Below are positions 8,350-16,998 of a stretch of DNA of 64,000 bases, in pieces. The position numbers were made by a program, and so were the translations under genes. Origin of the DNA: an uncultured Roseobacter sp. Its GTDB lineage: Bacteria; Pseudomonadota; Alphaproteobacteria; Rhodobacterales; Rhodobacteraceae. Every line of letters starts with the position of its first letter. Position 1 is the stretch's first letter. The notes below the pieces were generated by a model. That model saw only the letters and a list, made by a program, of their open reading frames with translations, did no database searches and was not told the DNA's origin. The DNA is taken from NCBI GenBank assembly GCA_947488305.1, contig CANKZM010000011.1, forward strand, positions 1-64,000, read 5' to 3'.

Positions 8350-9443
8350 GGCAACCTCAGACTTTTCTGGGTATTGGCATCGAACAGGTGAACACGGGTC
8401 AAATCCATCAGGAAAGGAAGTGTTTCACCGTTTTGCACCGGGCGGGGATTGAGCATTTTGGCCTGTATTTCCTGCCCCGCCAGGGTTCCGAACAATAGGG
8501 TTTCGGTTCCCAGCGGTTCGGACAAAGCGACTGTCAGGTCGAACGCCGCACTCTCCCCTTCCATTGGCAGTGAATGGCCGCGCGGCATCAGGTTATCCGC
8601 TCGAAAGCCCAAGACGACCTTTTGTCCGGGCCGCACGTTCGACGCATATTGCTGCGGCAGAGGGATCATCGTGCCATCACTGAGACGCAGGGTGCTGTCC
8701 CCGTCTACGGTGCAGTCCAACAGGTTCATCGGGGGCGATCCGATGAAGGTCGCAACGAAGGTGTTTGCCGGGGCCTCAAATACCTCCAGCGGTGTGCCTT
8801 GCTGTTCAATATTGCCATCACGCATGATGACGATCCGATCTGCCAGTGTCATGGCTTCGACCTGGTCGTGGGTCACGTAGACGATGGTGGTCTGGATCTT
8901 CTGGTGAAGCTTCTTGATCTCCACCCGCATCTGCGCCCGCAATTTGGCGTCAAGGTTGGACAAGGGCTCATCAAAAAGGAAAACATCCGGATGACGGACG
9001 ATTGCCCGCCCCATTGCAACCCGCTGCCGCTGCCCGCCGGATAAAGCCCCCGGTTTGCGATCGAGATAGTCATTCAGGCTCAGGATGGTTGCGGCTTCTT
9101 CGACTGCCTTTTCGATCTCACTTTCAGATTTGCCCGCAATCTTCAGGGAAAAGCCCAAATTTTCGCGCACGTTCATATGCGGGTAAAGCGCGTAATTCTG
9201 GAACACCATGGAGATGTTGCGCTCTCTTGGCGGCAGCGCATTGACGACGTTGTCACCAATCACGATATCGCCTTCGCTAATGCTTTCCAGACCCGCAATC
9301 ATCCTCAGTGTGGTGGATTTTCCGCAACCCGAGGGCCCGACCAGAACGACAAATTCGTTATGTTCGATATCCAGATCAATGCCGTGCACAACTTCCAGCG
9401 CGCCATAACTCTTGGATACTTTTCTCAAACAGACTTGCGCCAT
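8346..9443 (-). CDS. Sugar ABC transporter ATP-binding protein (UgpC/MsmK/MalK type)
   Basis: This 365-residue ATPase has Walker A (GPSGCGKST), signature [14 protein letters not shown], Walker B ([13 protein letters not shown]) and an H-loop (VTHDQ). It also has a C-terminal OB-like regulatory extension of about 120 residues, typical of CUT1 sugar importer ATPases. It energises the two permeases encoded immediately upstream (3-base gap). ATPases of this type can serve several importers, but here the full set of partners is present in one operon. Confidence 0.92.
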   Translation of the reverse strand: MAQVCLRKVSKSYGALEVVHGIDLDIEHNEFVVLVGPSGCGKSTTLRMIAGLESISEGDIVIGDNVVNALPPRERNISMVFQNYALYPHMNVRENLGFSLKIAGKSESEIEKAVEEAATILSLNDYLDRKPGALSGGQRQRVAMGRAIVRHPDVFLFDEPLSNLDAKLRAQMRVEIKKLHQKIQTTIVYVTHDQVEAMTLADRIVIMRDGNIEQQGTPLEVFEAPANTFVATFIGSPPMNLLDCTVDGDSTLRLSDGTMIPLPQQYASNVRPGQKVVLGFRADNLMPRGHSLPMEGESAAFDLTVALSEPLGTETLLFGTLAGQEIQAKMLNPRPVQNGETLPFLMDLTRVHLFDANTQKSLRLP

Positions 9444-9446
9444 GCG

Positions 9447-10313
9447 CTATCCTTTCACGCCGCCAAAGGTCAGGCCGGAAATAAGGTGTTTTTGCACAAT
9501 GAAGGTGAGGATCAGCGCGGGTATGATCATCAGGACGGCCAAGGCGCACATCCCTCCCCAGTTGATTGTGAACTCGGACGTAAAATCGCGCAGACCAACC
9601 GGCATTGTCTTGGAAAAGGTTGATCGCGTCAGCTGGCTGGCCAACGCGTATTCGTTCCAGGAGGTCAGGAAGGCAAAGATGCCGGCAGAGGCGACCCCGG
9701 CACGGGCCACGGGAAACTCGACTTTCCAGAACGCCTGCCACGGGGTGCAGCCATCGATTTCCGCCGCTTCCGCCAGTTCGCGGGGCACCTGCCGGAAGAA
9801 CCCGTCGATCAGCCAGATCGTAAAGGGTACGTTCATCGCGACATAGACCAGGATCAGACCGATGTGCGTGTCGATCAGCCCGGTCTTGGCCATGACGATG
9901 AACAGCGGCAGCGACAGCGCGACGCCCGGCACGGCCCGTGTCAGCATCAGCCCGATGAAGATCGCGTTCTTGCCCTTGAAACGGAACCGCGCGAAGGCAT
10001 AGCCGCCCGCCATACCAACAAGCAGGGCAATGACCGTCGAAGTGAGCGATATGATCAGGGAGTTGGTGAAATACTGCAGCACCGGAACACCGCCTTCGCC
10101 CACACCGCCAAACATGGCCCGATAGTGATCGAGGTTCAGGTCATTGGGAATCCAGACCGGCGGTTTTGCCATGATCTCCACTGTTGGTCGGAAGCTGTTC
10201 AGCACTACCCAAAGGCCGGGAATGCAAATAATCGACATTGCGATGAACAGCGTCACCATATGGGCTGCTTTCAACAAGGCAGTGCGGATGCGGTATTGGA
10301 GGTTCTTGTCCAT
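9447..10313 (-). CDS. Sugar ABC transporter permease (CUT1, second subunit)
   Basis: The 288-residue protein has six membrane helices and the cytoplasmic EAA loop (ELAEAAEIDGCTPWQAFWKV) that contacts the ATPase. It is the MalG-like subunit in order and length. It begins 4 bases after the first permease gene and ends 3 bases before the ATPase gene, so the three are co-translated in a fixed ratio. The hydrophobic profile and EAA motif make the family certain; the sugar is not defined. Confidence 0.9.
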   Translation of the reverse strand: MDKNLQYRIRTALLKAAHMVTLFIAMSIICIPGLWVVLNSFRPTVEIMAKPPVWIPNDLNLDHYRAMFGGVGEGGVPVLQYFTNSLIISLTSTVIALLVGMAGGYAFARFRFKGKNAIFIGLMLTRAVPGVALSLPLFIVMAKTGLIDTHIGLILVYVAMNVPFTIWLIDGFFRQVPRELAEAAEIDGCTPWQAFWKVEFPVARAGVASAGIFAFLTSWNEYALASQLTRSTFSKTMPVGLRDFTSEFTINWGGMCALAVLMIIPALILTFIVQKHLISGLTFGGVKG

Positions 10314-10317
10314 GTCG

Positions 10318-11214
10318 CTATCTCGCCATGCCCAGCTCTTCGCGCGCAGCGCTCAGCTTCTTGAAGAAAAAGACCGTGAAGAACACTGCCAGGATAATGG
10401 AAATATATCCCATGGCGTTGGCATACCCCATCTTGGCATCTACGTAGCCCGTCCGCCCGATCATCGTCCACAGCAACTCCGTCCTGCGGGCGGGGCCACC
10501 GTTCGTCATGATTTGTACGATGTCATAGGCCCGCGCCACGTCGAGGCTGCGGATCGCCAAAGCGATGTAGATGAACGGCATCAGAAATGGCAGCGTGATG
10601 TGCCTGAAGGTCTGCCACGAGGTACACCCATCGACCTTGGCGGCCTCAATCGGCTCTCGCGGTATGGCGAAGAGACCTGCAAGGATGAGGATTGCGAAGA
10701 CACTGGTGGACGTCCAGACCTCGGCAAAGATGATCGAGAACATCGCCAGATTGGCGTCAACCAGCCACGGGATCGCGACATCTGATAGCCCCAGTGACTG
10801 CAAGGCATTATTCACCAGCCCCACATTGTCGTTGAAGATGAACTTGAACTGAAATCCCACGAGGATGGGCGAAAACATCATGGGGAACATCATGATGGTG
10901 CGCAGGCTTCGCTGCCCCCATGTCACTTTGTTGACGAGCAGCGCGAGGCCCAGACCAAGCAGCATCTCGACATTCAGGGCAATGGTGAGAAGCAGCACCG
11001 TCCGTCCAAAGGCTGCCCAGAAATTCGCGCTCTTGGCGGCTTTTTCGTAATTGAACGTCCCGATCCAGTTATAGAGCGTATCCGGTCGGGTCAGCCGATA
11101 GGATGTAAAGCTGGAATAGAACGACAACAGCAACGGGATCAGCACAACGGCAGCCAGAATAATGATGGCCGGCAACAAGAGCACAAACCACGGTGGCAGT
11201 TTCAGTCGAGACAT
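10318..11214 (-). CDS. Sugar ABC transporter permease (CUT1, first subunit)
   Basis: This six-helix permease of about 298 residues carries the EAA loop (EPIEAAKVDGCTSWQTF). It is the MalF-like partner of the next gene. I chose the ATG at 11214 because the protein then starts MSRLKLPPWF right before the first helix and has a GGAAG upstream. An in-frame ATG at 11283 would add 23 atypical residues and lacks a ribosome-binding site. It follows the binding-protein gene by about 75 bases. Confidence 0.88.
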   Translation of the reverse strand: MSRLKLPPWFVLLLPAIIILAAVVLIPLLLSFYSSFTSYRLTRPDTLYNWIGTFNYEKAAKSANFWAAFGRTVLLLTIALNVEMLLGLGLALLVNKVTWGQRSLRTIMMFPMMFSPILVGFQFKFIFNDNVGLVNNALQSLGLSDVAIPWLVDANLAMFSIIFAEVWTSTSVFAILILAGLFAIPREPIEAAKVDGCTSWQTFRHITLPFLMPFIYIALAIRSLDVARAYDIVQIMTNGGPARRTELLWTMIGRTGYVDAKMGYANAMGYISIILAVFFTVFFFKKLSAAREELGMAR

Positions 11215-11289
11215 CAGCAGGCGACTTCCATCTTGTGGTGCAGGAAGAGCAGAGACGGTAAAGCCCGCCTCTGCACGTAGCATTCGACG

Positions 11290-12603
11290 TTAGTAGACGC
11301 CGTTTTCCTGCATCATTTCGTCCACCGCATCAGATGCATCCTGCAGCGCTTCGTCGATGGACTTGTCGCCAAGGATCGCTGCCTGAAGTTCCGGATAGAT
11401 CAGGTTAGTCGCCTCGATCCAATAAGGTGTCTGAGGTGCCGGGAACGCGTGGGAGGCCGCTTGCTGGAAGGCAACCAACACCTCGGACCGGTAGGGATCT
11501 GCGGCCGACTGCTCAACCACGTGATTCCAGACTGCCGTGCGTGTCGGCAGTGGGCCTGCTGACGACTCCAGCTTTTGACTGTCTTCGTTAGTCAGAAAGG
11601 CCACAAGTGATGCTGCCGCTTCCTTGTTGTCACAGGATTCTGTGACCGAAAACCCGTGGTGACCGGACCAACCGGTACGAACCCCCGCGCTCCCTTGTGG
11701 CTGCACTTTGACACCAACATCCCCCGCCGCTTTGGAGGTATCTTCGCCATTGAAGAACCCCGCCCAGCCGGGCCAGTCCAGGTTGAGCGCAATGGTACCC
11801 GATGCAAAGCCCTGACCAAGATCATCCCAGAGATAAGATGTCGTTCCCGGAGGAACAGCACCGGCCTGATAGAGGTCCACGAACCACGACAAGGCGCTTT
11901 TTCCAGCGTCAGAGTTGAATGCTGGCGACCAGTCATCGTTGAACAACTGTCCACCTTCAGCGATCACCATTTCGTAGTAACGCCCGACAATGGCTTCGTC
12001 TTTGCCCGCATATTGCGTGCCATAGAAGTTCGGCGCGTCAGTGAAGAAAATCGCCTGGTCCTTGTATTGGTCCCAAGTGTCAGGCGGCGCGAGATCGTAG
12101 CCGTATTCGGCCTTGAACGCGGCCTGGTTATCCGCGTCTTCATAGAGTGACTTGATATAATATAGTGCCGATACATCGAACTGCGCGCGCGGCAACATGA
12201 CAAGCGCATCGCCGATTTTGGAGGCGGCAATATTCGATGGCACGTATTCCGCGATAAACTCGGGGGTCAGGTAAGGCGTCAGGTCCGTGTAGAGACTTGG
12301 ATATTGTGACGCAAATGAACTGTGGTTTGAGCCAACGCACCACCCAAGAGTCCCTGCCGCAAGATCGGATTTGAACTCCTTGTCGAGTTCAAAATGGTTT
12401 TTCTTGGAAATGACCTCAACCTTGGCGCCCGTCTCAGCCTCCCACTCGCTGATCCGCGCATAGAGTGCTTCATATTGCTGGCCGCCAATAAGTTTGGCCT
12501 GCAACGTCACCCCGTCAAAATCACCGGCCTGCGCAGGCAAAGTGGCAAGTAGGGCGATACCCGCCGTGGCGCTCTTGAGCGCGGTTTGAAGCGATATTTT
12601 CAT
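11290..12603 (-). CDS. Sugar ABC transporter substrate-binding protein (family 1)
   Basis: This 437-residue periplasmic binding protein has a clear signal peptide ending ALLATLPAQA (about 1-26). It has the two-lobed family 1 pattern, with TDLTPYLT, WDQYKDQAIFFTD and SGHHGFSVTESCDN-type segments. The ATG at 12603 follows AGGGAGG, a strong ribosome-binding site; the frame upstream is not used. It is the first gene of the operon running to 5843 and should set the specificity of the importer. It faces the divergent lactonase gene across a 132-base promoter region. Confidence 0.9.
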   Translation of the reverse strand: MKISLQTALKSATAGIALLATLPAQAGDFDGVTLQAKLIGGQQYEALYARISEWEAETGAKVEVISKKNHFELDKEFKSDLAAGTLGWCVGSNHSSFASQYPSLYTDLTPYLTPEFIAEYVPSNIAASKIGDALVMLPRAQFDVSALYYIKSLYEDADNQAAFKAEYGYDLAPPDTWDQYKDQAIFFTDAPNFYGTQYAGKDEAIVGRYYEMVIAEGGQLFNDDWSPAFNSDAGKSALSWFVDLYQAGAVPPGTTSYLWDDLGQGFASGTIALNLDWPGWAGFFNGEDTSKAAGDVGVKVQPQGSAGVRTGWSGHHGFSVTESCDNKEAAASLVAFLTNEDSQKLESSAGPLPTRTAVWNHVVEQSAADPYRSEVLVAFQQAASHAFPAPQTPYWIEATNLIYPELQAAILGDKSIDEALQDASDAVDEMMQENGVY

Positions 12604-12735
12604 TTTTTCCTCCCTGGAAAGGTTTTTGTCGATGACCAGTCGCACAGTTTGACTTTTGTAAGTTTCGTATGTGAACTTGACTTTCATATACATTCGTCCA
12701 AGAGTCAATTCATCAAACTGGCGTCAGGAAAACGC
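12604..12735. promoter_or_regulatory. Divergent promoter with an inverted repeat, candidate IclR operator
   Basis: These 132 bases separate the binding-protein gene and the lactonase-type gene. GTATGTGAA (12667-12675) and TTCATATAC (12683-12691) form an inverted repeat with one mismatch and a 7-base spacer. TTGACT occurs at 12649-12654 and 12677-12682 on the plus strand, with AGTCAA at 12703-12708. The symmetric element in the shared promoter suits control by the IclR-family regulator encoded just downstream, which is inference. Confidence 0.45.
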
Positions 12736-13572
12736 ATGCTCTTCGACACGCACCTCCATCTGATTTACCCCAAAAAACTCACCTATCCGTGGCTCGCGGA
12801 TTTCGATGCGCTGAACAAACCCAGCCGGTTTGAGGATTACACACGGCAGGCAAAACGGCTCGGCATCGGCGGGTGCTTCCATATGGAAGTGGACGTGGCA
12901 CCCGATCTGATCAAAGATGAGACCGCCTTGGTCGATGAGCTTTCGCAGGCTCCTGGCAGCCTGATGAAAGGTGCGATCTCTAGCTGTCGCCCGGAGGCGG
13001 ATGACTTCCCCGCGTTCCTTGAGTGGGCAAAAGAGCAGCCGACGATCAAAGGCTTTCGCCGGGTCCTGCATGTTGTGCCTGATGACGTGAGCCAGAGCGT
13101 GACCTTTCGCGATAATGTCAAACGCCTCTCCGGTACCGGGCTAACATTTGATCTTTGCGCCCTGCCCCCCCAACTGCCGCTGATGGCTGAGTTGGTCGAT
13201 CACTGCCCGGATGTCCAGTTCGTGCTGGATCATTGCGGCGTACCCGCAATTGCAGCAGGGGAGATGACGCCTTGGAAGGAACACATCACAGCGCTTGCTG
13301 AGCGCCCGAATGTCATTGCGAAAATATCCGGCGTCATCGCCTATGCGGATCAGGAAAGCTGGTCACTCGAGGACATCCGCCCATGGGTGGAGGTCACGTC
13401 AAACGCCTTTGGGCCAGACCGTCTGGTTTGGGGCAGTGACAGCCCTGTCTGCAATCTGGGTGGCGGGCTTGAAACATGGGTTGCCGTAACCCGCGCCCTC
13501 ACCGCAGACTGGTCCAAGGCCGATCGCGACGCATTGTACCATGGCACCGCCTACCGTATTTGGAGACTATGA
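12736..13572 (+). CDS. Amidohydrolase-2 family protein, probable sugar lactonase
   Basis: This 278-residue TIM-barrel hydrolase begins MLFDTHLHL, the metal-binding HxH at strand 1. FVLDHCGVP and the terminal VWGSDSPVCN (with the catalytic Asp) follow. This is the pattern of the family containing L-fucono-1,5-lactonase and 2-pyrone-4,6-dicarboxylate lactonase. The ATG at 12736 has AGGAA upstream; a longer frame from 12586 runs back through the promoter and was rejected. With the importer, mutarotase and dehydratase-type genes divergent from it, hydrolysis of a deoxy-sugar lactone is the likely step. Confidence 0.8.
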   Translation: MLFDTHLHLIYPKKLTYPWLADFDALNKPSRFEDYTRQAKRLGIGGCFHMEVDVAPDLIKDETALVDELSQAPGSLMKGAISSCRPEADDFPAFLEWAKEQPTIKGFRRVLHVVPDDVSQSVTFRDNVKRLSGTGLTFDLCALPPQLPLMAELVDHCPDVQFVLDHCGVPAIAAGEMTPWKEHITALAERPNVIAKISGVIAYADQESWSLEDIRPWVEVTSNAFGPDRLVWGSDSPVCNLGGGLETWVAVTRALTADWSKADRDALYHGTAYRIWRL

Positions 13573-13641
13573 ACTTTCAAGACGAGCTGGGCTAATCCAG
13601 CCTGTTTCACCGCCGACCCGCGACTTAAAGAGAGAGGTGTA

Positions 13642-14448
13642 ATGACGATCAAGCCCACCTCAAAAGACCCCAAAGGCGAGAAATACAGCGCACCTGCGTT
13701 ATCCAAGGGGCTGGATATTCTGGAACTTATGGCCTCCCGCGGTACGGGGATGAAAAAAACCGAACTCGCCAATGCGCTGGATCGTTCATTGGGAGAGATT
13801 TTCCGGATGCTGGCGGTTCTGACAGACAGAAATTATCTGGCATACGACCCTGCAAGCGAGAGGTACTCGCTCACGCAAAAAATGTTTGAGCTCGCGCACC
13901 GGCATCCGCCAGTGAAACGCCTAAATGCGGTTGCGGGAAACGTAATGGAAAAGCTGTCGCATGACCTGAACCAATCCGTGCATCTTGCGATCCTACACGG
14001 GGCGGAAATTCTGGTCATTGCCCAGATGGATGCGCCCGGCAATAACATTACGTCCGTTCGCCTTGGTGCGCGCATCCCGATTATCCACACCGCGTCCGGC
14101 GCGGTTTTACTTGCGCAAGACACCCGGCAGCGCCGTAAAGAGATCTATGCACGCGCGTCCGAGGCAACCGAAGATCGCATCGAGTTTTTCGAGAAGCTCG
14201 TGGCGCAGGTTGCAAAGGAAAACTACTGCGACAGCCCTTCACAGGTCATCGTTGGGGTGCACAACATTGCAACTCCGGTGTTCAACTACTCTGGAGATAC
14301 AATCGCTGCACTGACCATCCCATACGTGCAGCGACTGACACAGGCCGAAGCGCCGGATTTGCAGGCTTGCATTCAGTCGCTAGTTGAAGCTGGCCAGACC
14401 ATTTCCCGGCAGCTTGGGGCGGGTGCGTCAGACGAGTTGCCAGAATAG
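13642..14448 (+). CDS. IclR family transcriptional regulator
   Basis: This 268-residue regulator has an N-terminal winged helix-turn-helix (LDILELMASRGTGMKKTELANALDR region, about 24-80). A C-terminal effector-binding domain follows, with the family's typical GAEILVIAQ, RLGARIPIIHTASGAVLLA and NIATPVFNYSG segments. It follows the lactonase gene by 69 bases with GAGAGAGG ahead of the ATG. It probably controls the sugar operon and the lactonase gene through the inverted repeat in their shared promoter. No autoregulatory site was identified. Confidence 0.88.
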   Translation: MTIKPTSKDPKGEKYSAPALSKGLDILELMASRGTGMKKTELANALDRSLGEIFRMLAVLTDRNYLAYDPASERYSLTQKMFELAHRHPPVKRLNAVAGNVMEKLSHDLNQSVHLAILHGAEILVIAQMDAPGNNITSVRLGARIPIIHTASGAVLLAQDTRQRRKEIYARASEATEDRIEFFEKLVAQVAKENYCDSPSQVIVGVHNIATPVFNYSGDTIAALTIPYVQRLTQAEAPDLQACIQSLVEAGQTISRQLGAGASDELPE

Positions 14449-14466
14449 AGGTCAGATGTTTGACCT
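14449..14466. terminator. Short inverted repeat between convergent iclR-type and lysR-type genes
   Basis: AGGTCA (14449-14454) and TGACCT (14461-14466) form a 6-bp stem with a 6-base loop exactly between two convergent stop codons. It may end transcription from both sides, but the stem is short and no T-tract follows. Confidence 0.25.
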
Positions 14467-15359
14467 TAGACCGGCGTGGCGGCGGTGAGGAAACTCTGAA
14501 CCACGGTGTCCTGCTCCCTGCTGCTGTGCCAATAGGCAAATACCCGGATCGGCTCACTTTGTACCGGGAAGGGAAAGAGCCGAATGGGCCACCGCTGCGC
14601 CATCTGTTCGGCGAGGCGTCGGGGGATCGTCGCAATCAGCGGCGTGCCACAAATCATTGACGGGACCATTGCGTGCGACCAGACCGTGATTTGGCGATTC
14701 CGCTTTAGGCCTGATTTTCGCAACGCGTCCTCGTCCTCAAAGGTCAGCTGATGGTCGAAATAACGCACAACGACATGGTTGCGCGCCAGGTATTCCTCCT
14801 GACTCAGATTGGCCGTTTTGGGCCCATGGGTTTCGCAGCCAAGGCAAACGAACTCATCCTCCAGCAGGTACCTGTTCGGGGGCACGCCGATGTCCATCGC
14901 CTGACCTGCAAATAACAGGTCGATCTCTCCGCTTGTCAGAAGGCGCGCTGAACGTTCGGTCAATGGAAGGATATCAAACCGCAACTTGGGGGAGATAAGT
15001 GTCGCTTTGCGAATGGCGTCGGCCAGAAAGCTCGTCACGGAATAATCCGATGCAACAATCTTGATCTCGCGGTCGATGCTGTCGCTGTTTTCCCCCGGAC
15101 GCATCGCCGCAAACGTCTGCGCCCGGGACAGGACTTCATTAAGTGGGGCAATCAGGGTCTTTGCGAAAGGTGTCAGCACCAGCGAGCGCCCTGACCGCAC
15201 CAACAGCGGGTCATCGAAATGCCGCCGCATTTGGGCCAAGACAGTGCTTAGAGCTGACTGACTGAGGTAGACCCTCTCGGCTGCGCGGGTAACGTTTCGT
15301 TCGGTCAACAAGGCATCGAGACACACAATCTGGTTCAGGTCAAATCCGTTGAGGCGCAT
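14466..15359 (-). CDS. LysR family transcriptional regulator
   Basis: This protein of about 297 residues starts MRLNGFDLNQIVCLDALLTE. Its winged helix-turn-helix (NVTRAAERVYLSQSALSTVLAQMRRHF) resembles the NodD-like branch, and a periplasmic-binding-like effector domain follows. I start it at 15359. The upstream in-frame ATG at 15404 would place a perfect palindrome inside the gene, and the shorter form begins where the family normally does. It is divergent from the dioxygenase gene at 15477, its probable target. Confidence 0.87.
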   Translation of the reverse strand: MRLNGFDLNQIVCLDALLTERNVTRAAERVYLSQSALSTVLAQMRRHFDDPLLVRSGRSLVLTPFAKTLIAPLNEVLSRAQTFAAMRPGENSDSIDREIKIVASDYSVTSFLADAIRKATLISPKLRFDILPLTERSARLLTSGEIDLLFAGQAMDIGVPPNRYLLEDEFVCLGCETHGPKTANLSQEEYLARNHVVVRYFDHQLTFEDEDALRKSGLKRNRQITVWSHAMVPSMICGTPLIATIPRRLAEQMAQRWPIRLFPFPVQSEPIRVFAYWHSSREQDTVVQSFLTAATPV

Positions 15360-15390
15360 TTTTAGTATCAGTGTTTTTGATGATAGTCTT

Positions 15391-15412
15391 TCAGTAAAAC
15401 CCATTTTACTGA
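15391..15412. promoter_or_regulatory. Perfect 9-bp inverted repeat, candidate LysR operator
   Basis: TCAGTAAAA (15391-15399) is mirrored by TTTTACTGA (15404-15412) around a CCCA spacer. It lies in the 117-base divergent region between the LysR-type gene and the dioxygenase gene. Symmetric AT-rich sites of this size upstream of a divergent target are typical for LysR-type autoregulators. Assignment to this regulator is by position. Confidence 0.55.
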
Positions 15413-15476
15413 TTTATACAATGCTGCGACACTCCTCCGCGACGGCTGAATACTGCGACAAGAGGAGGTAATTCAG

Positions 15477-16316
15477 ATGGCAATTGCAGAGATGAACCCG
15501 CAAACATCCGATTTGGGGACGACGTATAATGAGAACGGATTTGTCTGCCCCATTGACGTCTTACCCGAGGCAGAAACGCGCGCGTTGCGCCTCGATCTGG
15601 AAACGGCGGAGGCCGAATTGGCTGGGGATGCTGAGAAACTCAAGTTACTCTACAGCTACCCGGACCGGCTCCTGCCATCCTTTGATCGCCTGATCCGCCA
15701 CCCGACACTGATCGCCGCGGCGACCGCAGCCTTGGGACCAGACCTCATGGTATGGAGCGCGGGACTTTTCATCAAGGAAGCCCGCTCGCCGAAAATCGTA
15801 TCCTGGCATCAGGACCTCACCTATTGGGGCCTCGATGATGCGCAGGAAACGACCTTATGGTTCGCCCTCTCTCCGGCCACCAAAGAGAGCGGCTGCATGC
15901 GGTTTGCCCCCGGCAGCCACAGGCAAAGGATCCTGCCTCACGTCGACACATTCGCCGACGACAACCTACTTTCGCGCGGTCAGGAAATCGCGGTAGAGGT
16001 CGACGAAGCCGACGCAGTTGCTGCCGAATTGAAGCCGGGCCAGGCTTCGATGCATCATGGTCATTTGTTTCATGCCTCGGGACCGAACGTGACAGACGAC
16101 CGAAGAATTGGGGCCGCCATTCGGTATATTGTGCCTTCTATGAAACAAAAATCCGGGGGGCGCCCACTCGTCGCTTTGGTGAGCGGTGAAGATCGTTTCA
16201 ACAACTTCAAAATTGCCAACACGCCCGAGGCACGCCTGAGCGACACAGACTTTGAGAGGTGCAGAGAAGACGCAAAACTGCGTGAAAAGCTCCTCTTTGA
16301 GGGCGTTGATCGGTAG
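15477..16316 (+). CDS. Phytanoyl-CoA dioxygenase (PhyH) family protein
   Basis: This 279-residue enzyme of the Fe(II)/2-oxoglutarate-dependent PhyH family carries the HxD iron motif in SWHQDLTYWGL (about 103-113). The distal His is in the HHGHLFHASGPN segment, and an Arg (DDRRIG) is available for 2-oxoglutarate. Family members hydroxylate very diverse small molecules, so the name does not imply phytanoyl-CoA. The ATG follows AGGAGG, a strong ribosome-binding site. It is divergent from the LysR gene and about 700 bases upstream of an amino-acid-type importer, and may act on the imported compound. Confidence 0.85.
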   Translation: MAIAEMNPQTSDLGTTYNENGFVCPIDVLPEAETRALRLDLETAEAELAGDAEKLKLLYSYPDRLLPSFDRLIRHPTLIAAATAALGPDLMVWSAGLFIKEARSPKIVSWHQDLTYWGLDDAQETTLWFALSPATKESGCMRFAPGSHRQRILPHVDTFADDNLLSRGQEIAVEVDEADAVAAELKPGQASMHHGHLFHASGPNVTDDRRIGAAIRYIVPSMKQKSGGRPLVALVSGEDRFNNFKIANTPEARLSDTDFERCREDAKLREKLLFEGVDR

Positions 16317-16365
16317 GGCATTACACCGTCAAACGATCATCAAATTCTGTGGGGCGGAGACCGGT

Positions 16366-16746
16366 TTACAATTCGCCGGCCTCTTCCAAAACCTTACGGG
16401 CGACCCTGAAGCATTCAAGGCTTTGCGGCACGCCGCAATAGATACCCACCACATGGATGATTGCGCGAATTTCATCCTTGGTCACCCCGTTGCTCAAGGC
16501 CCCACGACAATGGATTTCCCATTCGTGCATTTTGCCAAGGGCCCCGATCATCGCAAGGTTCATCATGGATCGCGTCTTTGGCTCGATCACGTCATCGTCC
16601 CAGCCGAAACCCCAACACCACGCCGTCATTGCTTCCTGAAAGGGACGGGTGAAATCATCGGCCGCAGCAAGGTTTTTCTCCACATACTCTGCCCCCAGCG
16701 TTGCCTTGCGCTGTTTCAACCCGCGTTCAAAAAGATCGTTGTCCAT
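16366..16746 (-). CDS. Carboxymuconolactone decarboxylase family protein
   Basis: This 126-residue protein has the all-helical CMD domain, with TRSMMNLAMIGALGKMHEWEIHCRGALSNGVTKDEI and VGIYCGVPQSLE matching the PcaC-like pattern. It lacks the CxxC redox motif of AhpD, which favours a decarboxylase or lactone enzyme over a peroxidase partner. It is convergent with the dioxygenase gene. The start has GGAAAGG upstream. The true substrate is unknown; no protocatechuate pathway genes are nearby. Confidence 0.82.
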   Translation of the reverse strand: MDNDLFERGLKQRKATLGAEYVEKNLAAADDFTRPFQEAMTAWCWGFGWDDDVIEPKTRSMMNLAMIGALGKMHEWEIHCRGALSNGVTKDEIRAIIHVVGIYCGVPQSLECFRVARKVLEEAGEL

Positions 16747-16998
16747 GTTCTACCTTTCCCGGTTGCGCCACCAATGCCAGCCGCGCTTTGTCTTTTCTGT
16801 TCTTGGTCGGAGTTGATCTTCATTGAAAGCCAAGCACAAGGGCTTCCAAACACCGTTTGAAAACAGCATGTGACTACTTGCAGTTGTTTTCTGGCAAGCC
16901 CTGCGCGGAAGCGCTGGCAAATCTGGCTGCTTTCTGGTCAATTCCTTGGCGACGAAGCGTATCGGTTACGGTGCGCCGCAAAAACAGGGGAGTCACAA

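Noticed and set aside
13586-13601. Small GCTGG/CCAGC hairpin after the lactonase gene
   Set aside because: Five base pairs with no T-tract are too weak to call a terminator.
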